The notes below the pieces were generated by a model. It ran no database searches, was not told the DNA's origin, and saw only the letters and a program-made list of their open reading frames with translations. Positions 17,645-27,185 of a DNA stretch of 64,000 nucleotides are shown here, one piece after another. Every line of letters starts with the position of its first letter. The stretch's first letter is position 1. The position numbers and the translations under genes were made by a program. This DNA comes from Streptomyces diastatochromogenes (GTDB lineage: Bacteria; Actinomycetota; Actinomycetes; Streptomycetales; Streptomycetaceae): positions 682,001-746,000 of the forward strand of contig JAPTYK010000002.1 of NCBI GenBank assembly GCA_026913215.1, in the 5' to 3' direction.

Positions 17645-17898
17645 GGGCAGGACTCTATAGCCGGTCCGACAATCGATCCTGTGGCAGGTCGAGGTGTGCT
17701 CACTGATACGGCATGGGGGCGAACAGACCCCCTGTCGCCCCAGGTGGACGGACGCGGCCGTCCTTCGCGTGATCACCGGCAGGTGGTCAACGGCGCCCCG
17801 TGGCAGCTGCGGACGGGGTCTCCTCGGCGCGACCTACCCGAGCGGTACGGGCCGTGACAGACCGTCTACGAGCACTTCGCCCGCTGGAACGGCCGATG

Positions 17899-18330
17899 CT
17901 ACGGCTGCTCGCTCGCCGCCGGCAGGTTGTGCCATGCATGTCCGCAGGCGCCTTTGCAGTACCTCTCGCGGCGGCGAGTGTCCGCAACGGCGAACACGGA
18001 AACGAGGACGCGGAACGCCTTGACGTGTTCGGCGGAAGGCAGGCTCGCGAATCCATAGCGGGGCGGGTCCATGCAGATCATGACCGAGGGGTTAGCCGTG
18101 GGCTTCACACCGGACCGCTCCACCCCCGCGCGGCCGTCCGCAGCTGTGATGTGCGCCTGCATCGCATAGCCGGCGACTTCCCTCAGAACCATCTGCTGAC
18201 ATGTCGGGGCGAGGCCGGAGAACCAGCTCACACCAGCGTCCAACGCGCGGAGCCCCTGGGCGACCTCGTTGACGACCCGCTCGGTCTCGCGCCGGAGAGC
18301 GCGGCCGTCGTCGCTGCTCGGTTCAGTCAT
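17899..18330 (-). CDS. DUF5958 family protein
   Basis: 143 aa, intact. The segments VNEVAQGLRALDAGVSWFSG, RGLAPTCQQMVLREV-like FSGLAPTCQQMV and EHVKAFRVLVSVFAVADTRR are the recurring features of this small streptomycete family. No signal or membrane helix. Function unknown. Its start touches the decayed IS5-type transposase region upstream. Confidence 0.8.
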   Translation of the reverse strand: MTEPSSDDGRALRRETERVVNEVAQGLRALDAGVSWFSGLAPTCQQMVLREVAGYAMQAHITAADGRAGVERSGVKPTANPSVMICMDPPRYGFASLPSAEHVKAFRVLVSVFAVADTRRRERYCKGACGHAWHNLPAASEQP

Positions 18331-18429
18331 CGCCGGATGATTTCACGACGCTGTTTCCGGGCGACGGCCGGCACCAGCACACGACACGACACGGGCGACC
18401 CCGGCCACCGCTCGCACGGCCCCACTCGA

Positions 18430-18740
18430 TCCCGAGCGCCCATAGGAACCGGAACCAACGCAGCAGACCCATGCCGTACGAACGTGGCGTCAACGGCGTG
18501 CTGATGAGCCCGGATCATGGTGGAGTCGACCGCGACGACCCAGTCGAGATCGCCTTCGCTGTCGGCCTGGGCGAGCAGGGCGGTGAAAACCTTCTCCCAG
18601 GTCCCGTCGGCAACCCGCTTCCGCAGACGGCTGTGGGCACCCTTCCACGAGCCGGAGTGCTCGGCCAGGTCCACCCACGGACTGCCGGTGCGGTACTTGA
18701 GCGCGATCGCGTCGATACACATCAACCACCGCTCAGATGA
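18430..18740 (-). mobile_element. IS5-family transposase remnant
   Basis: Minus-strand reading gives RWLMCIDAIALKYRTGSPWV, DLAEHSGSWKGAHSRLRKR and LDWVVAVDSTMIRAHQHA, the N-terminal half of an IS5-type transposase including the first DDE aspartate (VDST). The remainder is missing or scrambled. A roughly 30-base piece of the same gene type recurs at 52563-52595. Confidence 0.8.
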
Positions 18741-19011
18741 TCCGAAGGCTCCTGTTCGACTGCCTTGGCGCCGCTGATGCTCTTGAAGCCGTCGCACACG
18801 CCTGGCGTACGGCCCGGCCTGCGATCTTTGGGCACGTTCAATCGAAAGCACCGGAGGATCTGCCGCACGCTCGTACAGCTCGACCTCGAAGGAGACCGCG
18901 CCCGACACCCCTCCGGTTCGGTCGTGTCCATCATGAACGGCTTGATACGGCCTTGATAAGCGCCGGCCGAATCCATTGACCGACCCGCTCCGCAGGCCCT
19001 ACAACACTCCT
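18741..19011. other. intergenic stretch, no gene recognised
   Basis: Between the IS remnant and the PadR operon. A 90-aa open frame exists but has no recognisable motif and no good ribosome site. It could be further IS debris. Confidence 0.4.
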
Positions 19012-19035
19012 CACATAGGTGAAAGTGCACATAGG
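19012..19035. promoter_or_regulatory. CACATAGG direct repeats before the PadR gene
   Basis: CACATAGG occurs at 19012-19019 and 19028-19035, 16 bases apart, just before the ribosome site of the PadR gene. PadR proteins usually autoregulate, so this is a candidate operator. The second copy overlaps the AGGGAGAG ribosome site. Confidence 0.45.
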
Positions 19036-19048
19036 GAGAGAGCGGCCG

Positions 19049-19645
19049 ATGGTGAAGTTCGAGTACGTGCTGCTCGCGTTGCTCGCCGGGCGGCCCCGGA
19101 GCGGTTTCGACCTGGGGCGATGGGTGGAGAGCGAGGGGCAGTTCCTGCGGTCGCGGGCGCATCACAGCCAGATCTACCGGTTGCTGGGGCGGATGGCGGA
19201 CGACGGTTGGGTGGCGTTCGAGGTGGATCCTCGGGAGGGGCGGCCGGACGCGAAGGTCTATCGGCTCACATCGCGTGGCAGAGAGGTCCTCTGGGAGTGG
19301 GTGCGTTCGCCGTACGAGCCGACCAGCCGGTTTCAGGACCCGGACTTCGTCGCCAGGTTCGCCTTCACCGCCCCGCTCGACCGACGGGCCGCGATCCGCC
19401 TGATCGACACCGAACTGGCCTACCGGCGCGCCCAGATCGCCCGGAACCGGGACCGTGACCGCACCCTGCTGTTCGAGGATCCGCCGCCCCAGCTGGACCG
19501 GGGTCTGGCCCAGGAGGTGTTCGACGAGCTGCACGCGTACGGGGCGTCGGCGGTCGACACCTGGGTGGCCTGGCTGGAGGGCATGCGGCACCGCCTGGAA
19601 CACCACCGAATGCCGGACACCGAGAGAGGGGACTCCTCCGCATGA
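19049..19645 (+). CDS. PadR-family transcriptional regulator
   Basis: 198 aa from ATG 19049. The winged-helix part EYVLLALLAGRPRSGFDLGR, SQIYRLLGRMADDGWVAFEV and AKVYRLTSRGREVLWEWV is typical PadR; the C-terminal half (RAAIRLIDTELAYRRAQIAR to WVAWLEGMRHRLEHH) is the helical Vir_act_alpha_C-type dimer domain. First gene of the sulfatase operon; its stop overlaps the sulfatase ATG (ATGA). Likely represses the operon until a substrate-derived ligand binds. Confidence 0.93.
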   Translation: MVKFEYVLLALLAGRPRSGFDLGRWVESEGQFLRSRAHHSQIYRLLGRMADDGWVAFEVDPREGRPDAKVYRLTSRGREVLWEWVRSPYEPTSRFQDPDFVARFAFTAPLDRRAAIRLIDTELAYRRAQIARNRDRDRTLLFEDPPPQLDRGLAQEVFDELHAYGASAVDTWVAWLEGMRHRLEHHRMPDTERGDSSA

Positions 19646-21408
19646 AGGCCATCATGGTCATGTTCGACAGTCTCAACAGGCGCATGCTGCCGCCGTACGG
19701 CTCCGACTGGACGCACGCGCCGAACTTCGCACGGCTCGCCGAACGGGCGGTCACCTTCGACAACGCGTACGCGGGCTCGCTGCCCTGCATGCCGGCCCGT
19801 CGCGAACTGCACACCGGCCGCCACAACTTCCTGCACCGCAGCTGGGGCCCCCTCGAACCGTTCGACGACTCGATGCCGGAGCTGCTCACACAGAACGGCG
19901 TCTACACCCACCTCGCGAGCGACCACCCGCACTACTGGGAGGACGGCGGTGCCACCTACCACGGCCGCTACAACACCTGGGAGTTCTTCCGCGGGCAGGA
20001 GGGCGACGCGTGGAAGGGCCACGTCGCGGACCCCGAGATACCCGAGGGGCTGAAGCGGATGCGCACCCCCGCGTACCGGCAGGACTGGATCAACCGCTCC
20101 TACATGGCGACGGAGGACCGCCACCCGCAGACGCTCACCTTCGACGCCGGCCTGGAGTTCATCCGCACCAACAAGGACGCGGACCGGTGGTTCGTGCAGA
20201 TCGAGACCTTCGACCCGCACGAACCGTTCTTCTCCCACCAGCGGTACAAGGACCTCTACCCGCACGAGTACGACGGGCCGCACTTCGACTGGCCCGACTA
20301 CAAGCGGGTGACCGAGACCGACGACCAGGTCGCCCACGCCCGCTACGAGTACGCGGCGCTGCTGTCCATGTGCGACCGCTCGCTCGGTCGCGTCCTGGAC
20401 ACCATGGACGAGCTGGAACTCTGGGACGACACCCTCCTCGTCGTCAACACCGATCACGGCTTCCTGCTCGGCGAGAAGGGCTGGTGGGCGAAGTGGGTGC
20501 AGCCCTGGTACAACGAGCTGGTCCACCTGCCGCTGTTCGCGTGGGATCCGCGCCGCCCGGAGGCGGCCGGTGAGCGGCGCGAGGCGCTCGTGCAGACGAT
20601 CGACCTCGCGCCGACGATCCTGGAGTACTTCGGCGTGGAGCGCCCGGCCGACATGCAGGGCGTGCCCCTGCCGGTCGCCGAGGACACGCCCGTGCGCGAG
20701 GCGGGACTGTTCGGGGCGCACGGCGGGCACGTCAACGTCACCGACGGGCGGTACGTGTACATGAGGGCACCCGTCTCCCCGGACAACGCGCCGCTGTTCG
20801 AGCACACGCTGATGCCCACCCACATGCGCGGCCGCTTCAGCCCGGCCGAACTCGTCGACGCGGAACTGGCCGAGCCCTTCGGCTTCACCAAGGGAGTGCC
20901 GACCCTCCGCACCCCCGGACGCAGCCTCCTCAACCCCGCCCTCCACGGCACGCTCCTCTTCGACCTGGAGAGCGATCCGGAACAGCTGGCCCCGCTCGTC
21001 GACGACGAGGCCGAGCTGCGGATGGCGGGCCTGCTGGTGGAGCGGTTGCGGGCGAACGAGGCACCCCCGAGCCAGTACGAGCGGCTCGGGCTGCCCGCCG
21101 ACGGGCCGGTGACGGAGAAGCACCTGCTGGTGCGCGCCCAGCGGGAACGGGCCGAGCTGGCCAGGGAACCGCTGCCGCGCCTCGACGAGTTCCCCGAGGG
21201 GCGGGTGTCGGTGCGGACACCGATGCGGACGCTGATGTCCGACCCGGTCACCTCCGTCGTACTGCGGCGGCATCTGCCCGGTCTCTTCGACTCCGAGCTC
21301 CTCCAGCTCCTGGGGCCCATGCCGCTGATCGACGTCGCGGCGGTGGCGGCCGGGGCCATGCCCCGTGACGCGCTTCTGGCGGTCGCCGAGGAACTCGCCG
21401 CGCTCTGA
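19642..21408 (+). CDS. type I (formylglycine-dependent) sulfatase
   Basis: 588 aa, intact. The activation motif C-x-P-x-R is present as LPCMPARRELHTGR (Cys49, Arg53), the residue converted to formylglycine by the enzyme encoded at 22859-23933. Metal ligands are visible in MVMFDSLN (Asp9), QIETFDPHEPF and VVNTDHGFLLGEKG. No signal peptide, so it should act in the cytoplasm. A C-terminal extension beyond about residue 430 is longer than the core fold. Co-transcribed with PadR, MFS and FGE genes; hydrolysis of an imported sulfate ester is the simplest reading. Confidence 0.95.
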   Translation: MKAIMVMFDSLNRRMLPPYGSDWTHAPNFARLAERAVTFDNAYAGSLPCMPARRELHTGRHNFLHRSWGPLEPFDDSMPELLTQNGVYTHLASDHPHYWEDGGATYHGRYNTWEFFRGQEGDAWKGHVADPEIPEGLKRMRTPAYRQDWINRSYMATEDRHPQTLTFDAGLEFIRTNKDADRWFVQIETFDPHEPFFSHQRYKDLYPHEYDGPHFDWPDYKRVTETDDQVAHARYEYAALLSMCDRSLGRVLDTMDELELWDDTLLVVNTDHGFLLGEKGWWAKWVQPWYNELVHLPLFAWDPRRPEAAGERREALVQTIDLAPTILEYFGVERPADMQGVPLPVAEDTPVREAGLFGAHGGHVNVTDGRYVYMRAPVSPDNAPLFEHTLMPTHMRGRFSPAELVDAELAEPFGFTKGVPTLRTPGRSLLNPALHGTLLFDLESDPEQLAPLVDDEAELRMAGLLVERLRANEAPPSQYERLGLPADGPVTEKHLLVRAQRERAELAREPLPRLDEFPEGRVSVRTPMRTLMSDPVTSVVLRRHLPGLFDSELLQLLGPMPLIDVAAVAAGAMPRDALLAVAEELAAL

Positions 21409-21521
21409 CGAACCTCCGGAATGGCCGGTGACGGGGTTGCCGCCCCGTCACCGGCCGACACATCCCTTTCCCCCGGTATCTCCCGCAAAAGAGACCACAC
21501 GCACAGAGGAAGCGAGGCGTC

Positions 21522-22862
21522 GTGCCCGAGCTTATCCACGATCCCGACACACGGAGACAGGCCCCGGCCACCCACGTTCCCGGCCGATGGAGGCAGCTGT
21601 CGCTCCTGGGCGGCGCCATGCTCGTCGACAACACCGAGGCCGGCATGATCGGCGGCCTCTTCCCGGTGATCCGGCAGGCCCTCGGGCTCTCGCTCGGCGC
21701 CCTGGGCGTCCTGACCGCCGCCGGCAAGCTGATCGGCGTGGTCACCACACCGCTGTGGGTGTGGGCCGCCCACCGCTGGTCCCGCAAGACGGTACTCGTC
21801 GTCTGCGCGGGCATGTGGGGCATCTGGGGCGTGGCCGCGGGCTTCGCCCAGAACTTCACCCAGCTCCTGGTCCTCTCCACCCTGCTCGCCGCGGGATACG
21901 CCGGAGCCCACCCGATCATCACCACCTTCGTCGGCGATCTCTTCGACAGCGCGTCCCGGGGCCGGGCCATAGGGATGCTGTTCGGGGCGACCGCGCTCGC
22001 CTCCTCGGTCTTCGCCACGCTCAAGGGCCAGCTGGCGGGCGTCGAGGACGGCTGGCGCTGGGGCCTGTGGGCGATCGGCGCGTTCAGCGTCCTCTTCGGC
22101 CTCGTGCTCCTGCGGTACCTGCGCGACCCCGGCCAGGGCGCTGCCGAGCCGCAGCTCGCCGGCCTCGACCGCACCGCCCGGGAGGCCTCCGGCACGGTGA
22201 ACCGACGCCAGGTCGCCTCGCTCCTGAAGATCCCCACGCTGGTGGTCCTGCTCGTCTCCCGGCTGCTCTCCGGTCACCTGCTCGTCTTCTCCTTCGCCGT
22301 GGTCTTCCTCGTCGAGGTCTACGGCTTCACCACCCAGACCGCGTCGGTCGTCCTCATCCCCCTCGGCATCGGCTACTTCGCCGGAACCGTCCTCGGCGGT
22401 CTCGCCGCCGACCGGGCCGCCCGCCTCAGCCCGCGCCACGGCCTGCCCGCCGTGCTCCAGGCCGCCCAGATCCTCTTCGCCGCGCTCGCCTTCCTCGGCA
22501 CCCAGTTCCACTACGACGGCATCGGCCCGTACGCGCTGTTCTTCGGGCTCATGGGCGTGTTCCAGGGCGTCAACCCGGGCATCAACCGGCCGATGATCAT
22601 GGCTGTGGTCCCGCCCGAGCTGCGGCCCGCGGCCTTCACCCTCTACGTCTCCGTGTTCGAAGCGATCGCCTGGGCCCTGTTCGGACTCGGCGCCGGTTTC
22701 CTCGGCGACGCGATCGGGCTGCGCCCCGTCTTCCTGTGGGTCCTGGTCGTCCTCATGCTGGTCAACGGGGTGTTCCTGACGTCGCTGCACCACACGTACG
22801 CCCGCGACACCACCCGCATGCAGCACGAGCTCGACCAGCGACGCGAACAGGCTCTGTCGTGA
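21522..22862 (+). CDS. MFS transporter
   Basis: 446 aa, GTG start behind GAGGAAGCGAGG. Twelve hydrophobic segments are seen, with the motif A-like stretch between helices 2 and 3 (HRWSRKTVLVVCAGMWGIWG) and its repeat GGLAADRAARLSPRHG. Lies between the sulfatase and FGE genes; the stop overlaps the GTG of the next gene. It may import the sulfated substrate or export a product. Confidence 0.93.
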   Translation: MPELIHDPDTRRQAPATHVPGRWRQLSLLGGAMLVDNTEAGMIGGLFPVIRQALGLSLGALGVLTAAGKLIGVVTTPLWVWAAHRWSRKTVLVVCAGMWGIWGVAAGFAQNFTQLLVLSTLLAAGYAGAHPIITTFVGDLFDSASRGRAIGMLFGATALASSVFATLKGQLAGVEDGWRWGLWAIGAFSVLFGLVLLRYLRDPGQGAAEPQLAGLDRTAREASGTVNRRQVASLLKIPTLVVLLVSRLLSGHLLVFSFAVVFLVEVYGFTTQTASVVLIPLGIGYFAGTVLGGLAADRAARLSPRHGLPAVLQAAQILFAALAFLGTQFHYDGIGPYALFFGLMGVFQGVNPGINRPMIMAVVPPELRPAAFTLYVSVFEAIAWALFGLGAGFLGDAIGLRPVFLWVLVVLMLVNGVFLTSLHHTYARDTTRMQHELDQRREQALS

Positions 22863-23933
22863 AGCCGGGCTCCCCGGCACGCGAGGGGACGACGAGGGAA
22901 CGCGACACACCGCCGGGGCGCCCGCCGCCTGCTGCGCGCCGCCCGGTCGACCCGGCCCCGGACCAGCGGGCCGGAGAACGCTCCGTCCGCCGCCTCCCCG
23001 TCTCTGCTCTCCCCGTCTCTGCTCTCTCCGCGTCCGCTCTCCCCGCCTCTGCTCTCCTCGCCACGGCTCCGCCACGACACCCCGGCCGACGGCATGGCGC
23101 TGCTGCCCGGCGGCACGTTCCTCATGGGCACGGACGACGCGGAAGGCTTTCCCGGCGACGGTGAGGGGCCGGTCAGGACGGTTCGGCTGAGGCCGTTCCT
23201 GATCGATGTCTGCGCCGTCACCAACGACGCCTTCGCGCGGTTCGTCGCCGACACCGGGCACGTGACCGAGGCGGAACGCTTCGGCTGGTCCTACGTGTTC
23301 GCCGGATTCCTGCCCGCGACCCTGCGCCGGGGCGCCGCCCGCCCACCGCGTACGCCGTGGTGGTGCGGGGTGGCCGGTGCCGCCTGGAACCGGCCCGAAG
23401 GCCCCGGCAGCACCCTGGCAGGGCGCGGAGACCACCCCGTCGTCCACGTGTCGTGGAACGACGCCGCCGCCTACGCGGCCTGGGCCGGCAAGCGCCTGCC
23501 CACCGAGGCCGAGTGGGAGTACGCGGCCCGCGGCGGCCTGGAGCAGAAGCGCTACCCCTGGGGCGACGAGCTGGACCAGGACGGCACGTACCGCTGCAAC
23601 ATCTGGCGCGGCACCTTCCCGTCGAAGAACACCGCCGCCGACGGCTTCCGCGGCACCGCCCCGGTCGACGCCTTCGCACCCAACGGCCACGGCCTGTACA
23701 ACACCTCGGGCAACGTGTGGGAGTGGTGCGCCGACTGGTGGACCACCGACCATCTTCAAGGGCCCTTGCTCGACCCGGTGGGCCCCGCCACCGGAACCGC
23801 GAAGGTCATCCGCGGCGGCTCCCACCTGTGCCACCGCTCGTACTGCAACCGCTACCGCGTCGCCGCCCGCACCGCGAACACCCCCGACAGCACCAGCGGC
23901 CACGCCGGATTCCGCTGCGCCCGCAGCATCTGA
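22859..23933 (+). CDS. formylglycine-generating enzyme (sulfatase-modifying factor)
   Basis: The enzyme domain from about 23094 reads MALLPGGTFLMGTDDAEGFP, VSWNDAAAYAAWAGKRLPTE, AEWEYAARGG, NVWEWCADWW and ends GGSHLCHRSYCNRYRVAART. The two cysteines of LCHRSYC match the catalytic copper-binding pair of actinobacterial FGE. It oxidises the sulfatase Cys to formylglycine. GTG 22859 overlaps the MFS stop, but its frame joins the domain only after an indel within the tandem CCCCGTCTCTGCTCT repeats at 22995-23060. ATG 23094 is in frame but has no ribosome site and leaves no N-terminal residues before the domain. Confidence 0.92.
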
Positions 23934-23971
23934 ACACCCCTTCCCCCGCACGCACCCACCCGGAGACCCTC

Positions 23972-24835
23972 ATGCGCAAGAGCCGCCCCTTCGGCATGCC
24001 CGGAACCCGCGTCCGTGCCCTCACCACCGTCCTCGCCGCGCTGACGACGACGCTTCTCGGCACCGCCACCACCGGCTCCGCCCTCGCCACCACCACGGGG
24101 GCGCACTACGTGGCCCTCGGTGACTCCTACTCCGCCGGAGGCGGATCCTCCACCACGTACCTCAACGCCTGCAACCAGAGCGTCAACTCCTACCCCTACC
24201 TCTACAACCGGCTCACCACCCCCGACACCTTCGACTTCCAGGCGTGCGGCGGCGCGAAGACCACCGACGTCCTCACCCACCAGCTGAGTCCGCTGGACGA
24301 CACCACCACGCTGGTCAGCATGACGATCGGCGGCAACGACATCGGGCTCGACACGGTCATGTCGGCCTGCCTGTTCGGCACCAACAGCGCTTGCCTGGAC
24401 GCCGTGGCCACCGCCGAAACCACCGCGCGCGCCGAGCTTCCCGGCAAGCTCGACACCCTCTACGACGCCATCCGCACCAGCGCCCCGCAGTCCCGCGTCG
24501 TGATCCTCGGCTACCCGAGGTTCTACGACCTCACCGTCCCCGCCTGCCCCGGCATCAGCACCACCAAGCGCACCGCGCTCAACGACGGAGCCGACACCCT
24601 CAACAGGGTGATCCGCGACGAGGTCGCTCAGCACAGCGGCTTCGTCTACCAGAACGTCACCGATCGCTTCGCAGACCACCAGCTCTGCGACGCCACCCCC
24701 TGGCTCCATGCCCTGAACTGGCCCCTCGGGCAGTCCTTCCACCCCAACGCGACCGGCCAGTCGGACGCCTACCTCCCCGCCCTGCAGACCGCTGCCCGAC
24801 CCGAAACGGCCGTCGTCACCCACCGCACCACCTAG
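23972..24835 (+). CDS. secreted SGNH-type esterase/lipase
   Basis: 287 aa from ATG 23972. Signal peptide (RVRALTTVLAALTTTLLGTA...ALA). SGNH blocks: GDSYSAGGGS (Ser nucleophile), GGNDIG, and the Asp/His block SFHPNATGQ. It resembles Streptomyces rimosus-type lipases and extracellular phospholipases. It lies 38 bp after FGE on the same strand and could be read with the operon, but its secretion suggests a separate role. Confidence 0.93.
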   Translation: MRKSRPFGMPGTRVRALTTVLAALTTTLLGTATTGSALATTTGAHYVALGDSYSAGGGSSTTYLNACNQSVNSYPYLYNRLTTPDTFDFQACGGAKTTDVLTHQLSPLDDTTTLVSMTIGGNDIGLDTVMSACLFGTNSACLDAVATAETTARAELPGKLDTLYDAIRTSAPQSRVVILGYPRFYDLTVPACPGISTTKRTALNDGADTLNRVIRDEVAQHSGFVYQNVTDRFADHQLCDATPWLHALNWPLGQSFHPNATGQSDAYLPALQTAARPETAVVTHRTT

Positions 24836-24879
24836 CCTGCGCCGAACGGTCCCGGCAGTTGCGGGGGGCCTGTCCCACC

Positions 24880-24985
24880 TAGGGCCTGTGTGCTGTTGTG
24901 ATCAGTCGGCGGCCTTCAGGAGGTTGCCGATCCAGATCATCGCGGCGCGGAGGCGGAGGTCTGCGAGGTGACGAGATCGGCGAAG
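24880..24985 (-). mobile_element. IS transposase C-terminal remnant
   Basis: The minus-strand reading LADLRLRAAMIWIGNLLKAA followed by a stop (24902-24904) is a typical end of an IS5-type transposase. It is followed by a GGCCTGTGTGCTGTTGTG end-like sequence. The rest of the element is absent. Confidence 0.6.
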
Positions 24986-25058
24986 CTCACGAGGGCGTCT
25001 CCGGTGCCGCAGGGCCTCCTGGGAGGGCGAGCCCCCCTCCTGGTGCACCAGGGACCCC

Positions 25059-25087
25059 GGTGCGCCAGGCGGGCCCCCTGGCGCACC
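25059..25087. terminator. 11-bp perfect hairpin in a gene-poor spacer
   Basis: Arms 25059-25069 (GGTGCGCCAGG) and 25077-25087 match perfectly; loop 7 bases. A further GGTGCACCAGG copy lies just before at 25041-25051. No gene is recognised between 24985 and 25254; an 18-20 residue piece GYRRQIKVQANLQEAG near 25092-25145 may be a gene stump. Confidence 0.5.
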
Positions 25088-25253
25088 AGACGGGCCCGGC
25101 TACCGCCGTCAGATCAAGGTTCAGGCCAACCTCCAGGAGGCCGGCACATGGACGCCGCCGTCACCCAGATCCGCGCCGACGGCTTCGACGTCTTCGTGAG
25201 CAGCCCTGCCCGCTGTGACCACGGGTGTCAGTCGTCCCGCGTACGGTCTGCGC

Positions 25254-26654
25254 ATGGCCACTCAGAAGCCCCTTGGGCAGTCGATACGTGACTTCGCGAC
25301 CTGGCAGCCCGTGCTGAGGCTCTTGCGGGCCGCCAAGGCGGACGAGACCGGTGCCGAGCCCCTGCGCGTGGCGGGGCGCATCGGGCGAAGCGGTTGGAGT
25401 CTGGCCCTCCCGCACCCGGTGCCACCACGCGGTCGAGCCCTGCGGACCGAGGACGTACAGGACGAGCTCGACGCGGTGGAGCGGGTGCAGACCGCGATGA
25501 CGGAGGCTGGTGTCGACGACGTCGCGTTCTCGGCGGAGATCGAACCGACCGGCACGACCGTGCTTCGTCTGCTCGGCCCCAGCCCGGCGGTGGAACCCGG
25601 GATCGGAACCCCGCATCCCGGTGCACTCGTCCTGATCGAAGACTCCCTTCCCGAGCCTTGGCGCCGCCTCCCCGATCCGACGCACGAAGCGAGGCCGGCC
25701 TCCTCAGCGGACCCGGAGTCGCTGGAGCGGACGCTGCGGGAGCGGCTCCCCGACGCCATCGGCGCGACGGAAGGCGAGATCGCCGCCGCCGAAGCGCGCC
25801 TGGGCGTCTGCCTGCCCGAGGAACTCAAGGCGCTCTACCGGGTCACCCGGGCGCGATGGGAGGACTGGGGCGACGGCTACGAGACCGCGGACGGTGTCTT
25901 CGAAGCGGTGCGCTGCGAACTCTCCTCCGTGGACGACCTGTACATCGCCGAAGCCTCGACCCGCCACTGCCTTTGGGAACACGCTGCCATGGAGGCGGTC
26001 GTCACGCGCCCCGACTCCGCGGTACAGGGCGTCGTCGGGTCGCCCGGGTGGATCGTGTTCGGCGAGAACGGCGGAGGAGACCGGCTGGCGGTCGACCTGA
26101 CGCCCGGCCCCCGCGGACACACCGGGCAGATCATCCTGCTCAGCCACGAGGAGAGCGTCGGCGCCGAGTTGCTGGCCGACTCGCTCACCGACTGGGTCCT
26201 GGACCGGGAGACGCGCGAGCGCCGGCACCGCGAGGAGGAGCCACCGCTCGTGGCCCACGTCAACCACGCGAGCGTCAAGAGCATCCGGGAAGCCGCCCAC
26301 CCCCGCCTGGAAGTCCTCTCGATCGGGGTGTGGGACGGCGCGCCGTTCAGCCTCTCCCCGGTCATCGGGCTGCCCCGCCTACGCACCCTCGCCGCGTACG
26401 CCGGTACGCTCGCCGACCCGCTGGAGATCGCCGAGCTCACCAGCCTGGAATTCCTGGAACTCGGCCCGCACGATTGGCGTGTTCTCCTGGATGCCGGCGC
26501 CGTCCCCCGGAGCTTGTCGGCTGCGTCCATCAAGGCGTACGGCGACCACGACCCCCTGCCCATCGTGGCCATCGCCAACGAAATTCTGGCTCTCTGGGAC
26601 CGGCCCCAGATCATCCAGACTGTCCTGGAAGGAAACCTCGGCCCCCTCGCATAG
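25254..26654 (+). CDS. SMI1/KNR4 domain protein
   Basis: 466 aa from ATG 25254 (frame open to GTG 25215; neither has a strong ribosome site). The middle has the SMI1/KNR4 pattern: TEGEIAAAEARLGVCLPEEL, KALYRVTRARWEDWGDGY, and WIVFGENGGGDRLAVDLTPG. An N-terminal region of about 160 residues and a C-terminal leucine-rich region (LPRLRTLAAYAGTL, LTSLEFLELGPHDW) flank it. Such proteins are often immunity or regulatory partners; no toxin gene is seen next to it. Confidence 0.85.
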   Translation: MATQKPLGQSIRDFATWQPVLRLLRAAKADETGAEPLRVAGRIGRSGWSLALPHPVPPRGRALRTEDVQDELDAVERVQTAMTEAGVDDVAFSAEIEPTGTTVLRLLGPSPAVEPGIGTPHPGALVLIEDSLPEPWRRLPDPTHEARPASSADPESLERTLRERLPDAIGATEGEIAAAEARLGVCLPEELKALYRVTRARWEDWGDGYETADGVFEAVRCELSSVDDLYIAEASTRHCLWEHAAMEAVVTRPDSAVQGVVGSPGWIVFGENGGGDRLAVDLTPGPRGHTGQIILLSHEESVGAELLADSLTDWVLDRETRERRHREEEPPLVAHVNHASVKSIREAAHPRLEVLSIGVWDGAPFSLSPVIGLPRLRTLAAYAGTLADPLEIAELTSLEFLELGPHDWRVLLDAGAVPRSLSAASIKAYGDHDPLPIVAIANEILALWDRPQIIQTVLEGNLGPLA

Positions 26655-26933
26655 GCCCGCGATGCCAGCCTTTTCGCTCCTCCGAGAACTCCTGACGGAA
26701 TGACTCCTCGGCGTCGGCTGGATGTGATTCCCGATGGCTTCGACCCGCTGCCGAAGGTGACCTCATGTGAAGAGGGGATACAGGTCAGGCGACTCCTTGA
26801 CCAAGCCCCTTCGATTCGGGAATGGCTACTGCGGGAGGGCGAGGGCCCGGGCGAGGGCAGCGGCGGCCTCTACCTCGTCGCGGGTCCCACGACGGTGCCA
26901 AGGGCCGCAGAGCGTCGGGGCTACGGGCCCAGG
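26655..26933. other. intergenic stretch, no gene recognised
   Basis: Between the SMI1/KNR4 gene and a convergent small gene. Open frames up to 88 aa exist without motif or ribosome site. Confidence 0.4.
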
Positions 26934-27185
26934 TCAGCCAATCCAGTCTCGGAATCGGGCGTGTGACGGTCCACACGCGCCGTCGGCCAAGGCATCCTCG
27001 TAAGCCTGCCTGGCTGCGTCTTCCATCCCTTCCGCCGAGGTGCCGGCGGACACGAGGCCTCCCGAGCCGATCGCACATCGCGGATAGACCGGCTGAACGG
27101 CGTACCACCCGAAGGCGACAACGGCAGCCAGCACGGTCAGGGTGATGAAGCGGCGTCTGGGTGTGTGGAAGAACGGATTGATCAC
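26934..27185 (-). CDS. small single-pass membrane protein, unknown
   Basis: 83 aa from GTG 27185. Basic start NPFFHTPRRRFI, one helix TLTVLAAVVAFGWYAVQPVY, then an outside domain with two cysteines (PRCAIGSGG, LADGACGPSHARF). Length, topology and codon use suggest a real gene. No family recognised. Confidence 0.6.
   Translation of the reverse strand: MINPFFHTPRRRFITLTVLAAVVAFGWYAVQPVYPRCAIGSGGLVSAGTSAEGMEDAARQAYEDALADGACGPSHARFRDWIG

Noticed and set aside
20454..23951. Very long minus-strand open frame opposite the sulfatase operon
   Set aside because: High-GC antisense shadow of clearly coding plus-strand genes; no conserved motifs.
25092..25215. Possible small gene before the SMI1/KNR4 gene
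   Set aside because: A short protein-like piece without start or stop context; could be a stump but cannot be supported.
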